Both the position numbers and the translations under genes were made by a program. Below are positions 1-8,533 of a stretch of 64,000 nucleotides of DNA, one piece after another. The notes beneath the pieces are model-generated. The model did not search any database. It was not told where the DNA came from and was given only the letters and a program-made list of their open reading frames with translations. The stretch is from Pseudomonas viridiflava (lineage in GTDB: Bacteria > Pseudomonadota > Gammaproteobacteria > Pseudomonadales > Pseudomonadaceae): the NCBI RefSeq assembly GCF_900582625.1, contig NZ_UTIQ01000016.1:1-64000 (forward strand), in the 5' to 3' direction. Numbering within the stretch: the first letter of the stretch is position 1; each line of letters opens with the position of its first letter.

Positions 1-401
1 CGGCTTTTTCGATTAAGCATCTCGCACTTTCTATGTGGGTGGCCGCTGTTCCGAGCTGGGCCACCGCAGAAATTTTGCTGGATCGCAGCACCGGCGCCAC
101 GGTATCCAGCGCCGTCAATGGCGTGCCCGTGATCGAGATCGCCAACCCTAATGGCAACGGTCTTTCCCACAACCGTTTTGGCCAGTTCGACGTGGCCAAC
201 CCTGGCGTTATTTTCAACAACAGCATGGTCAACGGCACGAGCCAGATTGGCGGTGCGGTGCTGCTTAACCCCAATCTGAAGCAGACGGCGAAAGCGATTC
301 TCACCGAGGTAACCGGCAACCGGCCCAGCTCAATCAGCGGCACGCTGGAAGTGTTCGGCGATGCGGCAGATCTGCTGATCGCGATACCGAACCCGGTGTA
401 A
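1..401 (+). pseudogene. TPS (two-partner secretion) domain remnant of a filamentous-haemagglutinin-like exoprotein
   Basis: The reading frame is open from the window edge. The N-terminal part (FSIKHLALSMWVAAV...SWATA) reads as the end of a signal peptide, followed by a TPS secretion domain with typical pieces: IEIANPNGNGLSHNRF, then FDVANPGVIFNNS, then a TEVTGNRPSS segment. In this family the domain continues through an NPNGI-type turn into a very long beta-helix. Here the frame reads AIPNPV and stops at 399-401. The DNA immediately after the stop encodes, in another frame, the end of a C-terminal module of such proteins. I infer an internal deletion that joined the TPS domain to distal sequence out of frame. 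The true start lies upstream of the window. The partner TpsB transporter is not visible. Confidence 0.75.
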
Positions 402-424
402 TTGGAATATTTGGCGTTGACCAT

Positions 425-2737
425 TTGCGCACCCGGGCTATCAATGGCGTCGTGTTTCCTGCGTTGCAAGAACTTTCCGGCGTTTCGTCAGCTAGGGTTT
501 TTGATATTGCGCCTGTGTTTTCGGATGCCGAAACCGGACAGCGGTATTATCCTTCCAGTCTACCGGTCGCACAGGCTGATTCACCTGCACCCATGTCGCC
601 GTATTTCCCGTACAAGATAAAGCAAACCCTTGGCGCACAGGCGAGTCTAGATTCAGGGATTTCGGTAGTCGCAGAAAAATATAACCGTCATGTGGTTGTA
701 AACGGTGCGGGGGATTCTGCGCGGGCGGCAATAGAAACCATTACAAAGAAACATCCTTCTACATCCATTGTGTTTGACGCGTCTGCTGATGGTGTGCCGA
801 CGTATAATTCGGGAGCGGCGGTATACGGTTTTGCCAAGAAAACGAAGCTTCATATATTTAATGGTGAGGGTAACCAAAAAATAGACGCACAACAGGTCGC
901 AAAATCACTTTCCAAAAAGTTAGGTTCGTTGGGTGGTGAGACGCGCGTGAAAGAGCTGTCTTTCATCGATGGGGTTTTCAAAGAAAACGTCCGAAACAAG
1001 ATTGACCGCCACATTCTTATTAACGCTGACCACGGTGATCCGGCCGCTGATTATGCTGTCGCCCAGTTGGCAGCGAAACACCCCACGACGACGACCGTTG
1101 TCATCCCGACACATGATGGCAACGCTCAGGTGCTCTCTGGATCGATCGAGGGAGGCGGTCGCAACGCCAAGTTCGAAGTGGTTGGGCATGGAGCAGAGAG
1201 GAAAATCGGGACTCTGAGCCCGGAGCAAATTGTATCGACCGTGGCGCGTTTATCGGCATCAACCGGCACTTCAGTGGAAAAACTGACTCTGGTTGGTTGC
1301 GAGTCGCTTTGCAATAAGGGGGGCATAGTTGACGAGGTGCGATACCTGCTCAACACAAAGGAAGATATTCAAACGCGCGTCAAAGGTTACTCCACACCGA
1401 TCATTATCGATGGCAACGGTCACAAACTGCCTGTTTCGGCTGATACGGTCGGCGCCCTGGGAAAAAACGATCCGCTTAGTCCGGGTGAAAGTACCCCCCA
1501 CCTTACCGGCACCGAAAACGATCCCCATAGCGAAGGTCCAGAAACAACAAAGCCCAACCATATCTGGGAAGCCTACAATAAAAAGATGATTAGCATGGAG
1601 GCTGCTGAGTTTCTGTCTCATGTGAAAAACAAAGTCGAGTATGACTTGCAACTTGGCCCGGTTTTTCTGGGTGAGGCCCATAATTTACCTTCGGCGTGGT
1701 TACTGACGAAGCAGTTGTTATCCGACGGGGCGTTAAAGCGAGCTGTCTTGGAGAGTGTTCCGATCTACGACTCGTATGAGCTCGCGGATAATGCGGCTGT
1801 CGAACAGGCGCTGGCAATGAAAGGTTATTCATCGCTGGATGATTATTTTAGTAATTTCGACTTGCTGGAAAAAGATACTACCGGTTATAAAATTATCAAG
1901 CAGGAGTTTGCCGCTGAAGTAGCAAAAATTAATCGCTATTATGCTGGGCTCTTGCGGTCGGATGTACTGAATAACGATATCAGATTTGACTTTATTGACA
2001 GCGGACGATTGGAGGACCGACCCGCCAATGATCTGGAGGAAATAACCGTGCGAAATATCGCGATGGCTGAACAACTAAATAGTGATCTTAAATACAAGCT
2101 GCCGGGTGTGCTTGGAATATTCGGCGCCGAGCATCTGCGCAGGCACCCGACTCATAACAACACGGCGGGTCCGGCCGTTCAGGAATTGGTGGATCTACCG
2201 CAGTACAGAACGTATGACTTAACGCCGTTATTTAACGATTATTCAACCGGAAAGGATCTGTATCGGTGGTCGCAGCTCAGTGATAGCCGGCCCCTGGATG
2301 CGGGAATATCCGAGGCGACCCCTTACAAACCTTCAGGCGCCAACATTGGGGAGCCTATTCAAATCAGAAAATATAAAAACCAACTGGTACTCAACGCAGC
2401 AGGTGAGCATGCGCAGTCGGCAATAGATCAAGTGAGAGCAAATTATCCATCCACATCTATCGTCTTCAATGCTCAGGAAGGGGGCAATCTCGAATATGTC
2501 GACGGTGCGGCGGCAAGCACTTCTCGCGAGCGGCTGACGAAGGTATTTCTTTTTGCCGATAAAGAGCCCGCTCTCTCCGATAAGCACCGCTGGTTAACAC
2601 TGGCGAGTAATAAATTGTACCGAGCCCCCAAATACTTGAACCTCAGGGAGTTTCATCTAACGGCTGAGGGCACATTCGAGTTCGTTCCCCCCAGCTCGCT
2701 GTCCAACCCAGTGCCGTTTAATGATCCTACGCAGTAG
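425..2737 (+). CDS. Orphaned C-terminal part of a large secreted toxin-like protein: C80-type cysteine protease repeats and a GEAH domain
   Basis: Open frame of 770 codons from a TTG with no convincing ribosome site. The frame is open back to about 392, so it looks like a 3' remnant of the gene beginning in the TPS remnant. Residues about 195-345 resemble the C80 (MARTX/clostridial-toxin CPD) autoprotease: INADHGDPAADYAV, then VVGHG with candidate catalytic His255, then LTLVGC with candidate Cys292. Residues about 85-185 repeat the same pattern with Glu148 in place of His and Asp182 in place of Cys. Residues about 650-750 are a third, shorter degenerate copy. Residues about 400-600 carry FLGEAH (416-419), a VLES segment and IFGAEHL, suggestive of the EreA/ChaN/TIKI-like fold. 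The segment is more AT-rich than its neighbours. Probably silent. The domain calls are inference from motifs. Confidence 0.6.
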   Translation: MRTRAINGVVFPALQELSGVSSARVFDIAPVFSDAETGQRYYPSSLPVAQADSPAPMSPYFPYKIKQTLGAQASLDSGISVVAEKYNRHVVVNGAGDSARAAIETITKKHPSTSIVFDASADGVPTYNSGAAVYGFAKKTKLHIFNGEGNQKIDAQQVAKSLSKKLGSLGGETRVKELSFIDGVFKENVRNKIDRHILINADHGDPAADYAVAQLAAKHPTTTTVVIPTHDGNAQVLSGSIEGGGRNAKFEVVGHGAERKIGTLSPEQIVSTVARLSASTGTSVEKLTLVGCESLCNKGGIVDEVRYLLNTKEDIQTRVKGYSTPIIIDGNGHKLPVSADTVGALGKNDPLSPGESTPHLTGTENDPHSEGPETTKPNHIWEAYNKKMISMEAAEFLSHVKNKVEYDLQLGPVFLGEAHNLPSAWLLTKQLLSDGALKRAVLESVPIYDSYELADNAAVEQALAMKGYSSLDDYFSNFDLLEKDTTGYKIIKQEFAAEVAKINRYYAGLLRSDVLNNDIRFDFIDSGRLEDRPANDLEEITVRNIAMAEQLNSDLKYKLPGVLGIFGAEHLRRHPTHNNTAGPAVQELVDLPQYRTYDLTPLFNDYSTGKDLYRWSQLSDSRPLDAGISEATPYKPSGANIGEPIQIRKYKNQLVLNAAGEHAQSAIDQVRANYPSTSIVFNAQEGGNLEYVDGAAASTSRERLTKVFLFADKEPALSDKHRWLTLASNKLYRAPKYLNLREFHLTAEGTFEFVPPSSLSNPVPFNDPTQ

Positions 2738-2752
2738 GGACCGCAGGACGCG

Positions 2753-3928
2753 TTAAAGCGGCGTAACCACGCGCCGCTCCCTGGCCGGCCATAGCATCAC
2801 CAGCGCCAACGCTACTAAGGGCAAGACACCGAGGTTGATGGCGGTCCAACCCAGCCCGGTGATCAAGGCACCGGAGGCAAATGAGGCACAGGCGGCGACG
2901 GAACCGTTGACCAGTTCCATGACGCCTTGCGCCTGACCACGTTCGCTTGGGGCGTGACTTTCTGCGAGCAAGGTGGTGCCCGCGATCAGTGCCAGGTTCC
3001 AGCCCAGGCCGAGCAGGAATGAACTCACAAGAAAATGCCCTTTGCTCAGGCCGAGGAGCGCGACCACGGCGCTGGCGAGCAAAATGCAGCCGCCGAGCAC
3101 GGCGACGCGGCGGCTGCCGAGGCGGTCTACCAGCGGACCGGCGACAAATGCTGGAAGAAACATGCCGAGCATGTGCCACTGAATGACCCCCGCGCCCACT
3201 GCCACATCAAAGCCACAAAAACTCATGGCCAGTGGCGTGGCGTTCATCACCAACACCATCAAGCCGTGGCCGATGGCGGTGGTGGCAACCGCTGCGCGCA
3301 CCACTGGCCTTGCCAGCAATTCGCGCATGGCGGCAAAGCCCGCTTTGCCTGGCGCCGGCGCGGCACCTTCGCGCAACCGGCTGAGCAGTAGCAAGCCGAA
3401 TGCAGCGAGCGCCGCGATGGCCAGATACGCCCCCAGATACGGCGTGCTCAGCACGGTGCGCGACCACAGCGCCAAGCTGGGTGCCAGCAAAGCCGCAAGC
3501 ACACCGCCTCCGACGACATACGCGGTGGCACGGCCTTTCTGATGTTCGTCTACCGCTTCCAGCGCGGCGAAACGGTAGTACATGGCCGACGCTTGATAGG
3601 CGCCGATGGGCAAAGCGCCGAGGCAGAACACGATGAAGTCGCCCACCCAAACGCCCAACGCGCTGAGTAAGCCGCCCGCCACGCCACAAGCCGCACCGAG
3701 CATCAAGCCCGGTCGCCGGCCGTGACGCTGCATAAACAGCGACAGCGGCTGCACGGCCAGCAAATTGCCGAGCACCAGCAGTGCCAAGGGCAGGGTGGCC
3801 AGCACGTTGCTCGGCGCCAGTTGCAAGCCGACCAGCGAGGTCAGGGTGATGCCGATGAGCGAGCAAGACCAGTACAGAGCCTGACCTGCAAACAGCAGCC
3901 GAACGGAGGCATTACGCAACAGCAACAT
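2753..3928 (-). CDS. MFS transporter (probable drug or metabolite exporter)
   Basis: 391 residues with about twelve hydrophobic segments and the MFS loop 2-3 type signature QRHGRRPGLMLG after the second segment. I chose ATG at 3928 (MLLLRNASVRLLF) because AAGGA lies about ten bases upstream and the hydrophobic first helix starts there. The frame is open further upstream to 4285, but that extension overlaps the DUF1272 gene and has no membrane or domain character. It follows the DUF1272 gene and the GlxA-type regulator on the same strand, so the three may form a regulator-exporter unit. The substrate cannot be read from the sequence. Confidence 0.85.
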   Translation of the reverse strand: MLLLRNASVRLLFAGQALYWSCSLIGITLTSLVGLQLAPSNVLATLPLALLVLGNLLAVQPLSLFMQRHGRRPGLMLGAACGVAGGLLSALGVWVGDFIVFCLGALPIGAYQASAMYYRFAALEAVDEHQKGRATAYVVGGGVLAALLAPSLALWSRTVLSTPYLGAYLAIAALAAFGLLLLSRLREGAAPAPGKAGFAAMRELLARPVVRAAVATTAIGHGLMVLVMNATPLAMSFCGFDVAVGAGVIQWHMLGMFLPAFVAGPLVDRLGSRRVAVLGGCILLASAVVALLGLSKGHFLVSSFLLGLGWNLALIAGTTLLAESHAPSERGQAQGVMELVNGSVAACASFASGALITGLGWTAINLGVLPLVALALVMLWPARERRVVTPL

Positions 3929-3956
3929 GGTGGTTTTTCCTTGGCGGATGGCGAGG

Positions 3957-4205
3957 TCAGCTGGCGTTGGCGCAGCCAGCTGGTTTGTGCACGCGTTCGG
4001 TGGAAGCGGGGTTGTTGAGCAACTTGGCTGCCGGGCGGCGAGGGCGTTGCAGCAGTTCGCCGCCGCAGTTCGGGCATTTGCCCTTGAGGTGGGTTTCGGC
4101 GCAGTCCTGGCAGAAGGTGCATTCGAATGTGCAGATGCGCGCGTCCACAGAGTCCGGCGGCAGGTCGCGGTCGCAGCATTCACAGCTTGGGCGGAGTTCG
4201 AGCAT
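3957..4205 (-). CDS. DUF1272 small zinc-ribbon-like protein
   Basis: 82 residues beginning MLELRPSCECCDRDLPP, with cysteines arranged CECC, C-TFECTFCQDCAE and CPNCGGEL, which suggests binding of one or two zinc ions. This matches the DUF1272 family of small cysteine-rich proteins in proteobacteria. The C-terminal tail from about residue 53 is basic and variable. It sits between the GlxA-type regulator and the MFS gene on the same strand with short gaps (28 bases to the MFS start), so co-transcription is likely. Function unknown; a metal-dependent accessory role is only a guess. Confidence 0.85.
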   Translation of the reverse strand: MLELRPSCECCDRDLPPDSVDARICTFECTFCQDCAETHLKGKCPNCGGELLQRPRRPAAKLLNNPASTERVHKPAGCANAS

Positions 4206-4250
4206 GGCGTAGTCCTTACGTGGGTGGCTTTGAATGAGGATGGCGGGCGC

Positions 4251-5291
4251 TTATAGCGCCGGCTCGCGCAGTGGGGCGTCGCCAAAGCGCTGCGAATATT
4301 CCTGGGGGCTGACCGCCAGGTGTTTGTGAAATGTGCGCCGCAAGTTTTCCGGATGGCCGAAGCCGGTCAGGCGCGCCACGGTGGCAATCGAGGCTTGGGC
4401 GTCTTGTAGCAGCAAGCGCGCCGCTTCAAGCCGCACGCGCTCGACATAGCGCCCCGGGCCCATGCCCAATTCCTGGGTAAATACGCGCGACAAGGTACGC
4501 GGCGTCATTTTCGCCTGCTGCGCCAGGGCTTCCAGCGACAAGTCTGCCCCGATGTTGGCGGGCAGCCAGTCGAGCAGCGCAGCCAGGCGCGGCACGCGGG
4601 TCGGTTCCGGGGTGAGCAGGGCGCTGAATTGGGTTTGTCCGCCAGGACGACGCAAAAACATCACCAAGCGCCTCGCGACGCTCAAGGCCATTGCGCGGCC
4701 CAGGTCGGCTTCCACCAGGGCCAGCGCCAGGTCGATACCAGCCGTGACGCCCGCTGAGGTGAACACATGGCTGTCGCCGTCGAGATTGCGCGGGTCGAAG
4801 GTGTGCAGGCGGTCGCTTTCAATCATCACTGAGGGGAAACGGCAACGCAGTTCATCGACGTCGGCCCAATGGGTGGTTGCCTGGCGGCCGTCGAGCACGC
4901 CAGCGGCGGCCAATATCAATGCGCCGGAACAGATCGAACCCAACCGCCGCACCTGCGGCTCGGCCTGGCGCAACCACTCAAGCAACGGCGCGTCGAGCAT
5001 TTGCTCGTTGACGCCGAGGCCTCCGGGCACGAGCAGGGTGTCCAGCTGCGCGACGTTTAGCGTTTGCCAAGTGCGGTCCACACACAGGCGCATGCCGGCA
5101 GACGTGGGTACGGGCGCAAGGTCTGCGCCCACCAGCAGCAACTCATAAAACGGCGGTAAGCCCTGGCGCCCGCGCTCGACGTTGGCCGAGGCGAACACTT
5201 GCATGGGGCCGGTGACATCCAGGCTCATCACCTGCGGGAAAATCAGGCAGGCGACGGTGCGCAGGTTCTCGGAGGAATAGGGCTTGGCCAT
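4251..5291 (-). CDS. GlxA-family transcriptional regulator (DJ-1/PfpI-like domain plus AraC helix-turn-helix)
   Basis: 346 residues from ATG 5291 (MAKPYSSENLRTVACL). An upstream extension to 5402 is open but reads as low-complexity leader. Residues about 10-190 form a DJ-1/PfpI-like domain, with LDVTGPMQVF near the start and the nucleophile-elbow-like GSICSGALILAAAG. The C-terminal about 100 residues are an AraC-type DNA-binding domain: SLEALAQQAKMTPRTLSRVF and a second helix-turn-helix ending in SPQEYSQRF. Regulators of this type often sense small metabolites and activate adjacent genes. The DUF1272 and MFS genes downstream on the same strand are the obvious candidate targets. Effector unknown. 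Confidence 0.88.
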   Translation of the reverse strand: MAKPYSSENLRTVACLIFPQVMSLDVTGPMQVFASANVERGRQGLPPFYELLLVGADLAPVPTSAGMRLCVDRTWQTLNVAQLDTLLVPGGLGVNEQMLDAPLLEWLRQAEPQVRRLGSICSGALILAAAGVLDGRQATTHWADVDELRCRFPSVMIESDRLHTFDPRNLDGDSHVFTSAGVTAGIDLALALVEADLGRAMALSVARRLVMFLRRPGGQTQFSALLTPEPTRVPRLAALLDWLPANIGADLSLEALAQQAKMTPRTLSRVFTQELGMGPGRYVERVRLEAARLLLQDAQASIATVARLTGFGHPENLRRTFHKHLAVSPQEYSQRFGDAPLREPAL

Positions 5292-5403
5292 GGGAGGCAC
5301 CTTCTCGACGATGGTGCCATTCTGTCGCGCGATGGGGTTGGCAACAATGACAATAAGCCCACAGATATTGCCATTTGATTTTGACTGCGCGGTTTTAGGC
5401 AAA

Positions 5404-5463
5404 TCGCGGCTGAAGCCGCTCCCACAATTGAGGTGGACCCTGTAGGAGCGGCTTCAGCCGCGA
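5404..5463. repeat. REP doublet (GTGGGAGCGGCTTCAGCCGCGA type, inverted pair)
   Basis: Two REP units in inverted orientation. The left is the complement of GTGGGAGCGGCTTCAGCCGCGA; the right begins GTAGGAGCGGCTTCAGCCG. They flank a short spacer between the divergent upstream side of the GlxA-type gene and the 3' end of the topoisomerase gene. Typical extragenic palindrome of Pseudomonas. Confidence 0.9.
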
Positions 5464-5483
5464 GCTTTTGAACGGAAAATCCC

Positions 5484-6590
5484 TCATTTCGGATTCAACC
5501 GCTCCAAAAACCGCATCAATGTGGTTTCTTCATCCCGCAACCCCTTGCGGCTGCGCGACTTGCTCAACGATGCCAATTCACCTGCAATGAAGTGTTCCAG
5601 CACCGCCGGATGCACGTAGCACTTGCGGCAGATGGCAGGGGTGTTGCCGAGCTGGCTGGCGACATCTTTGATCACTTCATTGACGAGGCGTTTTTGCTCG
5701 GTGGCCGAGCGTTCCTCGTGGGGCAATTGGCGCAGGCGGTCGAGGGCCAGGGCGGTGCCGGCCCAGGTGCGGTAGTCCTTGGCGGTGAAGTCGCTGCCGC
5801 TTTGTTCTTGCAGATACTGGTTGATATCGGACGAGGTCACGACACGGCGCTGACCGTCGTCGTCCAGGTATTGGAACAGGTGCTGGCCCGGCAGCTCGAG
5901 GCAGCGGCGAATGATTTTCGCCAGGCGCGGGTGCTGCAGGCTCACTTCGTGGTCGACGCCGCTCTTGCCGCGGAAGTGAAAGCGGATGCCGGCGCCTTTC
6001 ACGTCCACGTGGCGGTTACGCAGGGTGGTCAGGCCGAAGGATTTGTTGTCACGGGCGTACTGCGTGTTGCCGACGCGAATCAGCGTGGAGTCGAGCAGGG
6101 CCACCACCGTGGCGACCACTTTGTCATGGCCCAGCCCCGGCAGTTTCAAGTGTTCTTCAGTGCGCGTGCGCAGTTTCGGCAGGGCGCGACCAAATTCCAG
6201 CAGACGCTCGTATTTGTCGGCATCGCGAATTTCGCGCCAGCGCGGGTGATAGCGGTATTGCTTGCGCCCACGGGCGTCGCGGCCTGTCGCTTGCAGGTGC
6301 CCCTTGGGGTCGGGGCAGATCCACACGTCCTCATAGGCCGGCGGAATGGCCAGCTTGTTGATGCGCTGAATCTCGTCGGCGTCGCGGATGCGCTCGCCCT
6401 TAAGGTCGAAGTAGACGAACTTGCCGCGCAATTTACGTCGGCGAAAACCCGGTTGGCTGTCGTCGACGTAGTGCAAGTCAGGCGGCAATGCGGGACAGAG
6501 CAGGGTGCCGGTGTCGCCGCCTTCATCATCGGGGAGCGGCCGTTCGCCTTTGGCCAACGGCAATACGTCGGGCTTGATTGCGCTGGTCAT
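5484..6590 (-). CDS. DNA topoisomerase IB (poxvirus/bacterial small type)
   Basis: 368 residues from ATG 6590 (MTSAIKPDVLPLAKG). An in-frame start at 6629 would overlap the preceding DUF421 gene. Domains are those of bacterial type IB topoisomerase: an N-terminal part with RRKLRGKFVYFD and GHLQATGRDARGRKQYRYH, which supplies a conserved basic active-site residue; a central catalytic part with RVGNTQYARDNKSFGLTTL; and a C-terminal CRKCYVHP, whose Tyr is the expected nucleophile forming the 3'-phosphotyrosine. It relaxes supercoils without ATP. It starts three bases after the DUF421 stop, so the two are probably co-transcribed, although no functional link is obvious. Confidence 0.93.
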   Translation of the reverse strand: MTSAIKPDVLPLAKGERPLPDDEGGDTGTLLCPALPPDLHYVDDSQPGFRRRKLRGKFVYFDLKGERIRDADEIQRINKLAIPPAYEDVWICPDPKGHLQATGRDARGRKQYRYHPRWREIRDADKYERLLEFGRALPKLRTRTEEHLKLPGLGHDKVVATVVALLDSTLIRVGNTQYARDNKSFGLTTLRNRHVDVKGAGIRFHFRGKSGVDHEVSLQHPRLAKIIRRCLELPGQHLFQYLDDDGQRRVVTSSDINQYLQEQSGSDFTAKDYRTWAGTALALDRLRQLPHEERSATEQKRLVNEVIKDVASQLGNTPAICRKCYVHPAVLEHFIAGELASLSKSRSRKGLRDEETTLMRFLERLNPK

Positions 6591-6592
6591 GG

Positions 6593-7285
6593 TTAGCCTT
6601 GCCTCGGAGTGTTGATGGCTTCGCTCCATTCATCATGCTCGCAGCGCTGACATGTGGCGTGCTCGCCGGCCTGCAGCTGCGTGGTGTTGCCGCACCAGAT
6701 GCAGGCGTACAACGCGCTGCTCGGCACTTCCCGATATTGCTGGCGAAGCGGGCTGGGCAATACCGACAGGCCATAGCGCACCTGGTCGTCGGGCAGGAAA
6801 TACAGGCTGACGTCGCCGTTCACTTCCATGATGCCGATGCGCACTTGGCCCAGGTGCTCGACGCCTTTCTGGCGCAGCTCCATAAAGAATTCGTCGGTGG
6901 AAATGTTCTTGCGGGCCAGCGCCGGCACGTCGCACACGCCGTTTTCAATGATCAGCGCCGGGCGACCTTCCAGCCAGTCGCCGAATCGCGGCAAACGCTC
7001 CATGGCAAAGGTGGTGACGCGGTAGAGCAGCAGCAACGTAGCGAACACCACGACGATGGGCAGCAACGGCACGTCGTCATAGAAGGTGACGTCGCCTGCG
7101 GCCGAACCGAGGGTGAGGATCACCACGAATTCAAACAGGGACAGCTGCCTAACGCCACGGCGTCCCGAGATTTTCAAAAAGGTGAACACCATCAGATAAG
7201 CGAACAGCGTGCGCACCGTGACTTCGAGCAAAAACGGTACGGGCAGCTTGTCGATCAGCATCCGCTGCCAATCGAAAGCGGTCAT
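6593..7285 (-). CDS. DUF421/YetF-like membrane protein with C-terminal zinc ribbon
   Basis: 230 residues. Three hydrophobic helices lie in the first about 95 residues (including LFAYLMVFTFLKISGRRG and the conserved QLSLFEFVVILTLGSAAGD), followed by the cytosolic DUF421 domain (LIIENG, VRYGLSVLPSP). The last about 40 residues add CIWCGN and CQRCEHDEW, a two-CxxC arrangement that looks like a rubredoxin-type zinc ribbon and is not part of the Bacillus YetF core. Function is unknown in this family; links to spore or envelope physiology come from Gram-positive members only. First gene of a two-gene unit with topoisomerase IB. Confidence 0.88.
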   Translation of the reverse strand: MTAFDWQRMLIDKLPVPFLLEVTVRTLFAYLMVFTFLKISGRRGVRQLSLFEFVVILTLGSAAGDVTFYDDVPLLPIVVVFATLLLLYRVTTFAMERLPRFGDWLEGRPALIIENGVCDVPALARKNISTDEFFMELRQKGVEHLGQVRIGIMEVNGDVSLYFLPDDQVRYGLSVLPSPLRQQYREVPSSALYACIWCGNTTQLQAGEHATCQRCEHDEWSEAINTPRQG

Positions 7286-7672
7286 GGCCAGAGGCCTTGG
7301 TAACGAGGGGACATGGGCGGTTTCCTACCTGACTGCGGGTAACAAAATAGACGCTGACCGGCGGTTTTAGGTTCGGTGTATTTGTGCGTCAGGGGCAGGT
7401 GAACGCCGGCTCGACGCGTAATGCCTGAAAAGCATGTTTTTTATGCTCTTTAGGTTTGAATGAATAAAAAGTCATGAAAATCAATGTGTTAAAAACTGTA
7501 ATTCTTTTAGGTTATTACAAAATAGTTAAAAGTTACTTTTTGAGATAAGCCCGCTCGCCAATCATTGCGCCCAACACGTCAAACCGCTCTGCAACGGCCA
7601 CTTGCCAGACAGCGCGGGCGCTAGGTCACCGCGCTGTGGACCGGCGACATATGCAATTGCGAGGAGTTTTAA
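7286..7672. other. Intergenic region between DUF421 gene and tonB
   Basis: About 390 bases without a supported gene. It holds an imperfect dyad at 7424-7454 (AGCAT/ATGCT core, outer CCT/AGG) and then a notably AT-rich stretch at 7455-7545 that probably contains the tonB promoter. A GAGGAG ribosome site stands at 7661-7666 before tonB. I could not find a convincing Fur box (GATAATGATAATCATTATC-like) by eye. Confidence 0.5.
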
Positions 7673-8491
7673 ATGGGCAATGTTCAACCAGCCGCATCAG
7701 CGCAGCGGCAATGGCAGGCGCCGGCCAGCGCCGATCTGGTCGACCTCGGTCACCGCCACCGCGAGCCGTTGGCCCAGAGCCGGCGGCACCACGTGGCGCC
7801 AGTCGGCGCCCTGAGTCGGCGCGAAAAGCTGTTGCTGGCAGTGCTCGCGGTGGTCGCCCACGGTGCGCTGATTTACTGGCTCAACCAGCAGGCCACGCCG
7901 CCGTTGCCGGTGGTGCCGCCAGAAATTCCGCCCATGGAAATCGAATTCACCCGTCCGGCGCCGCCGGTGGTGGAACCGCCACCACCACCACCGCCGCCGC
8001 CCGTGGTTGAGCCGCCACCACCGCCACCTCCTGTGGTGGACGAACTGGCGGCCAAGCCGGCGCCAAAACCGATTCCTAAGCCCAAGCCGACGCCGCCGCC
8101 CAAGCCCGTACCGAAGCCGGCACCCAAGGCTGTGGAACCGCCGCCCCCGGCACCGACGCCACCGCCCGTTGCTGCACCGGCGCCACCCGCGCCACCGGCT
8201 CCGGCTCCTGTTACGCCGCCGTCCGCCAACGCGGCGTATTTGAAAAACCCGGCGCCGGAATACCCGTCGCTGGCCCAGCGTCGCGGTTGGGAAGGCACGG
8301 TGGTGTTGCGGGTGCATGTACTGGCCAGCGGCAGCCCGGCAGAGATTCAGATTCAAACCTCCAGCGGCCGCGAGCTGCTGGATAACGCAGCGGTACAGGC
8401 GGTCAAGCGCTGGTCGTTTGTGCCGTCCAAGCAAGGCGATGTGGCGCGGGACGGTTGGGTCAGCGTGCCGATCGGCTTCAAGTTGCACTGA
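7673..8491 (+). CDS. tonB: TonB energy-transducing protein
   Basis: 272 residues. A cytoplasmic leader of about 50 residues precedes one membrane helix (KLLLAVLAVVAHGALIYWL), then a long periplasmic proline-rich rod with runs of Pro and PKP repeats (about residues 80-185), then the TonB C-terminal domain: NPAPEYPSLAQRRGWEGTV, VQAVKRWSFVPS and VSVPIGFKL. It couples the proton-motive force, through ExbB-ExbD, to outer-membrane receptors for siderophores and vitamin B12. First gene of tonB-exbB-exbD, an order and length similar to what I recall for the TonB2 system of P. aeruginosa. Strong GAGGAG site seven bases before ATG. Confidence 0.93.
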   Translation: MGNVQPAASAQRQWQAPASADLVDLGHRHREPLAQSRRHHVAPVGALSRREKLLLAVLAVVAHGALIYWLNQQATPPLPVVPPEIPPMEIEFTRPAPPVVEPPPPPPPPPVVEPPPPPPPVVDELAAKPAPKPIPKPKPTPPPKPVPKPAPKAVEPPPPAPTPPPVAAPAPPAPPAPAPVTPPSANAAYLKNPAPEYPSLAQRRGWEGTVVLRVHVLASGSPAEIQIQTSSGRELLDNAAVQAVKRWSFVPSKQGDVARDGWVSVPIGFKLH

Positions 8492-8533
8492 CCGCAACGA
8501 ACGCATTAGCGAATTTATAGAGAGAGTTGAATC

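Noticed and set aside
3929..4285. Upstream extension of the MFS frame
   Set aside because: It overlaps the DUF1272 gene in another frame, has no membrane or domain character, and a good ribosome site lies before ATG 3928.
7474..7548. 24-codon frame MKINVLKTVILLG... upstream of tonB
   Set aside because: Very short, no clear ribosome site, in AT-rich promoter-like DNA; not enough to call a gene or leader peptide.
7286..7672. Fur box before tonB
   Set aside because: Expected from the pathway but no convincing GATAAT-type array is visible by eye.
7873..8298. Glycine-rich minus-strand frame opposite tonB
   Set aside because: It is the reverse of the Pro-rich coding repeat of tonB.
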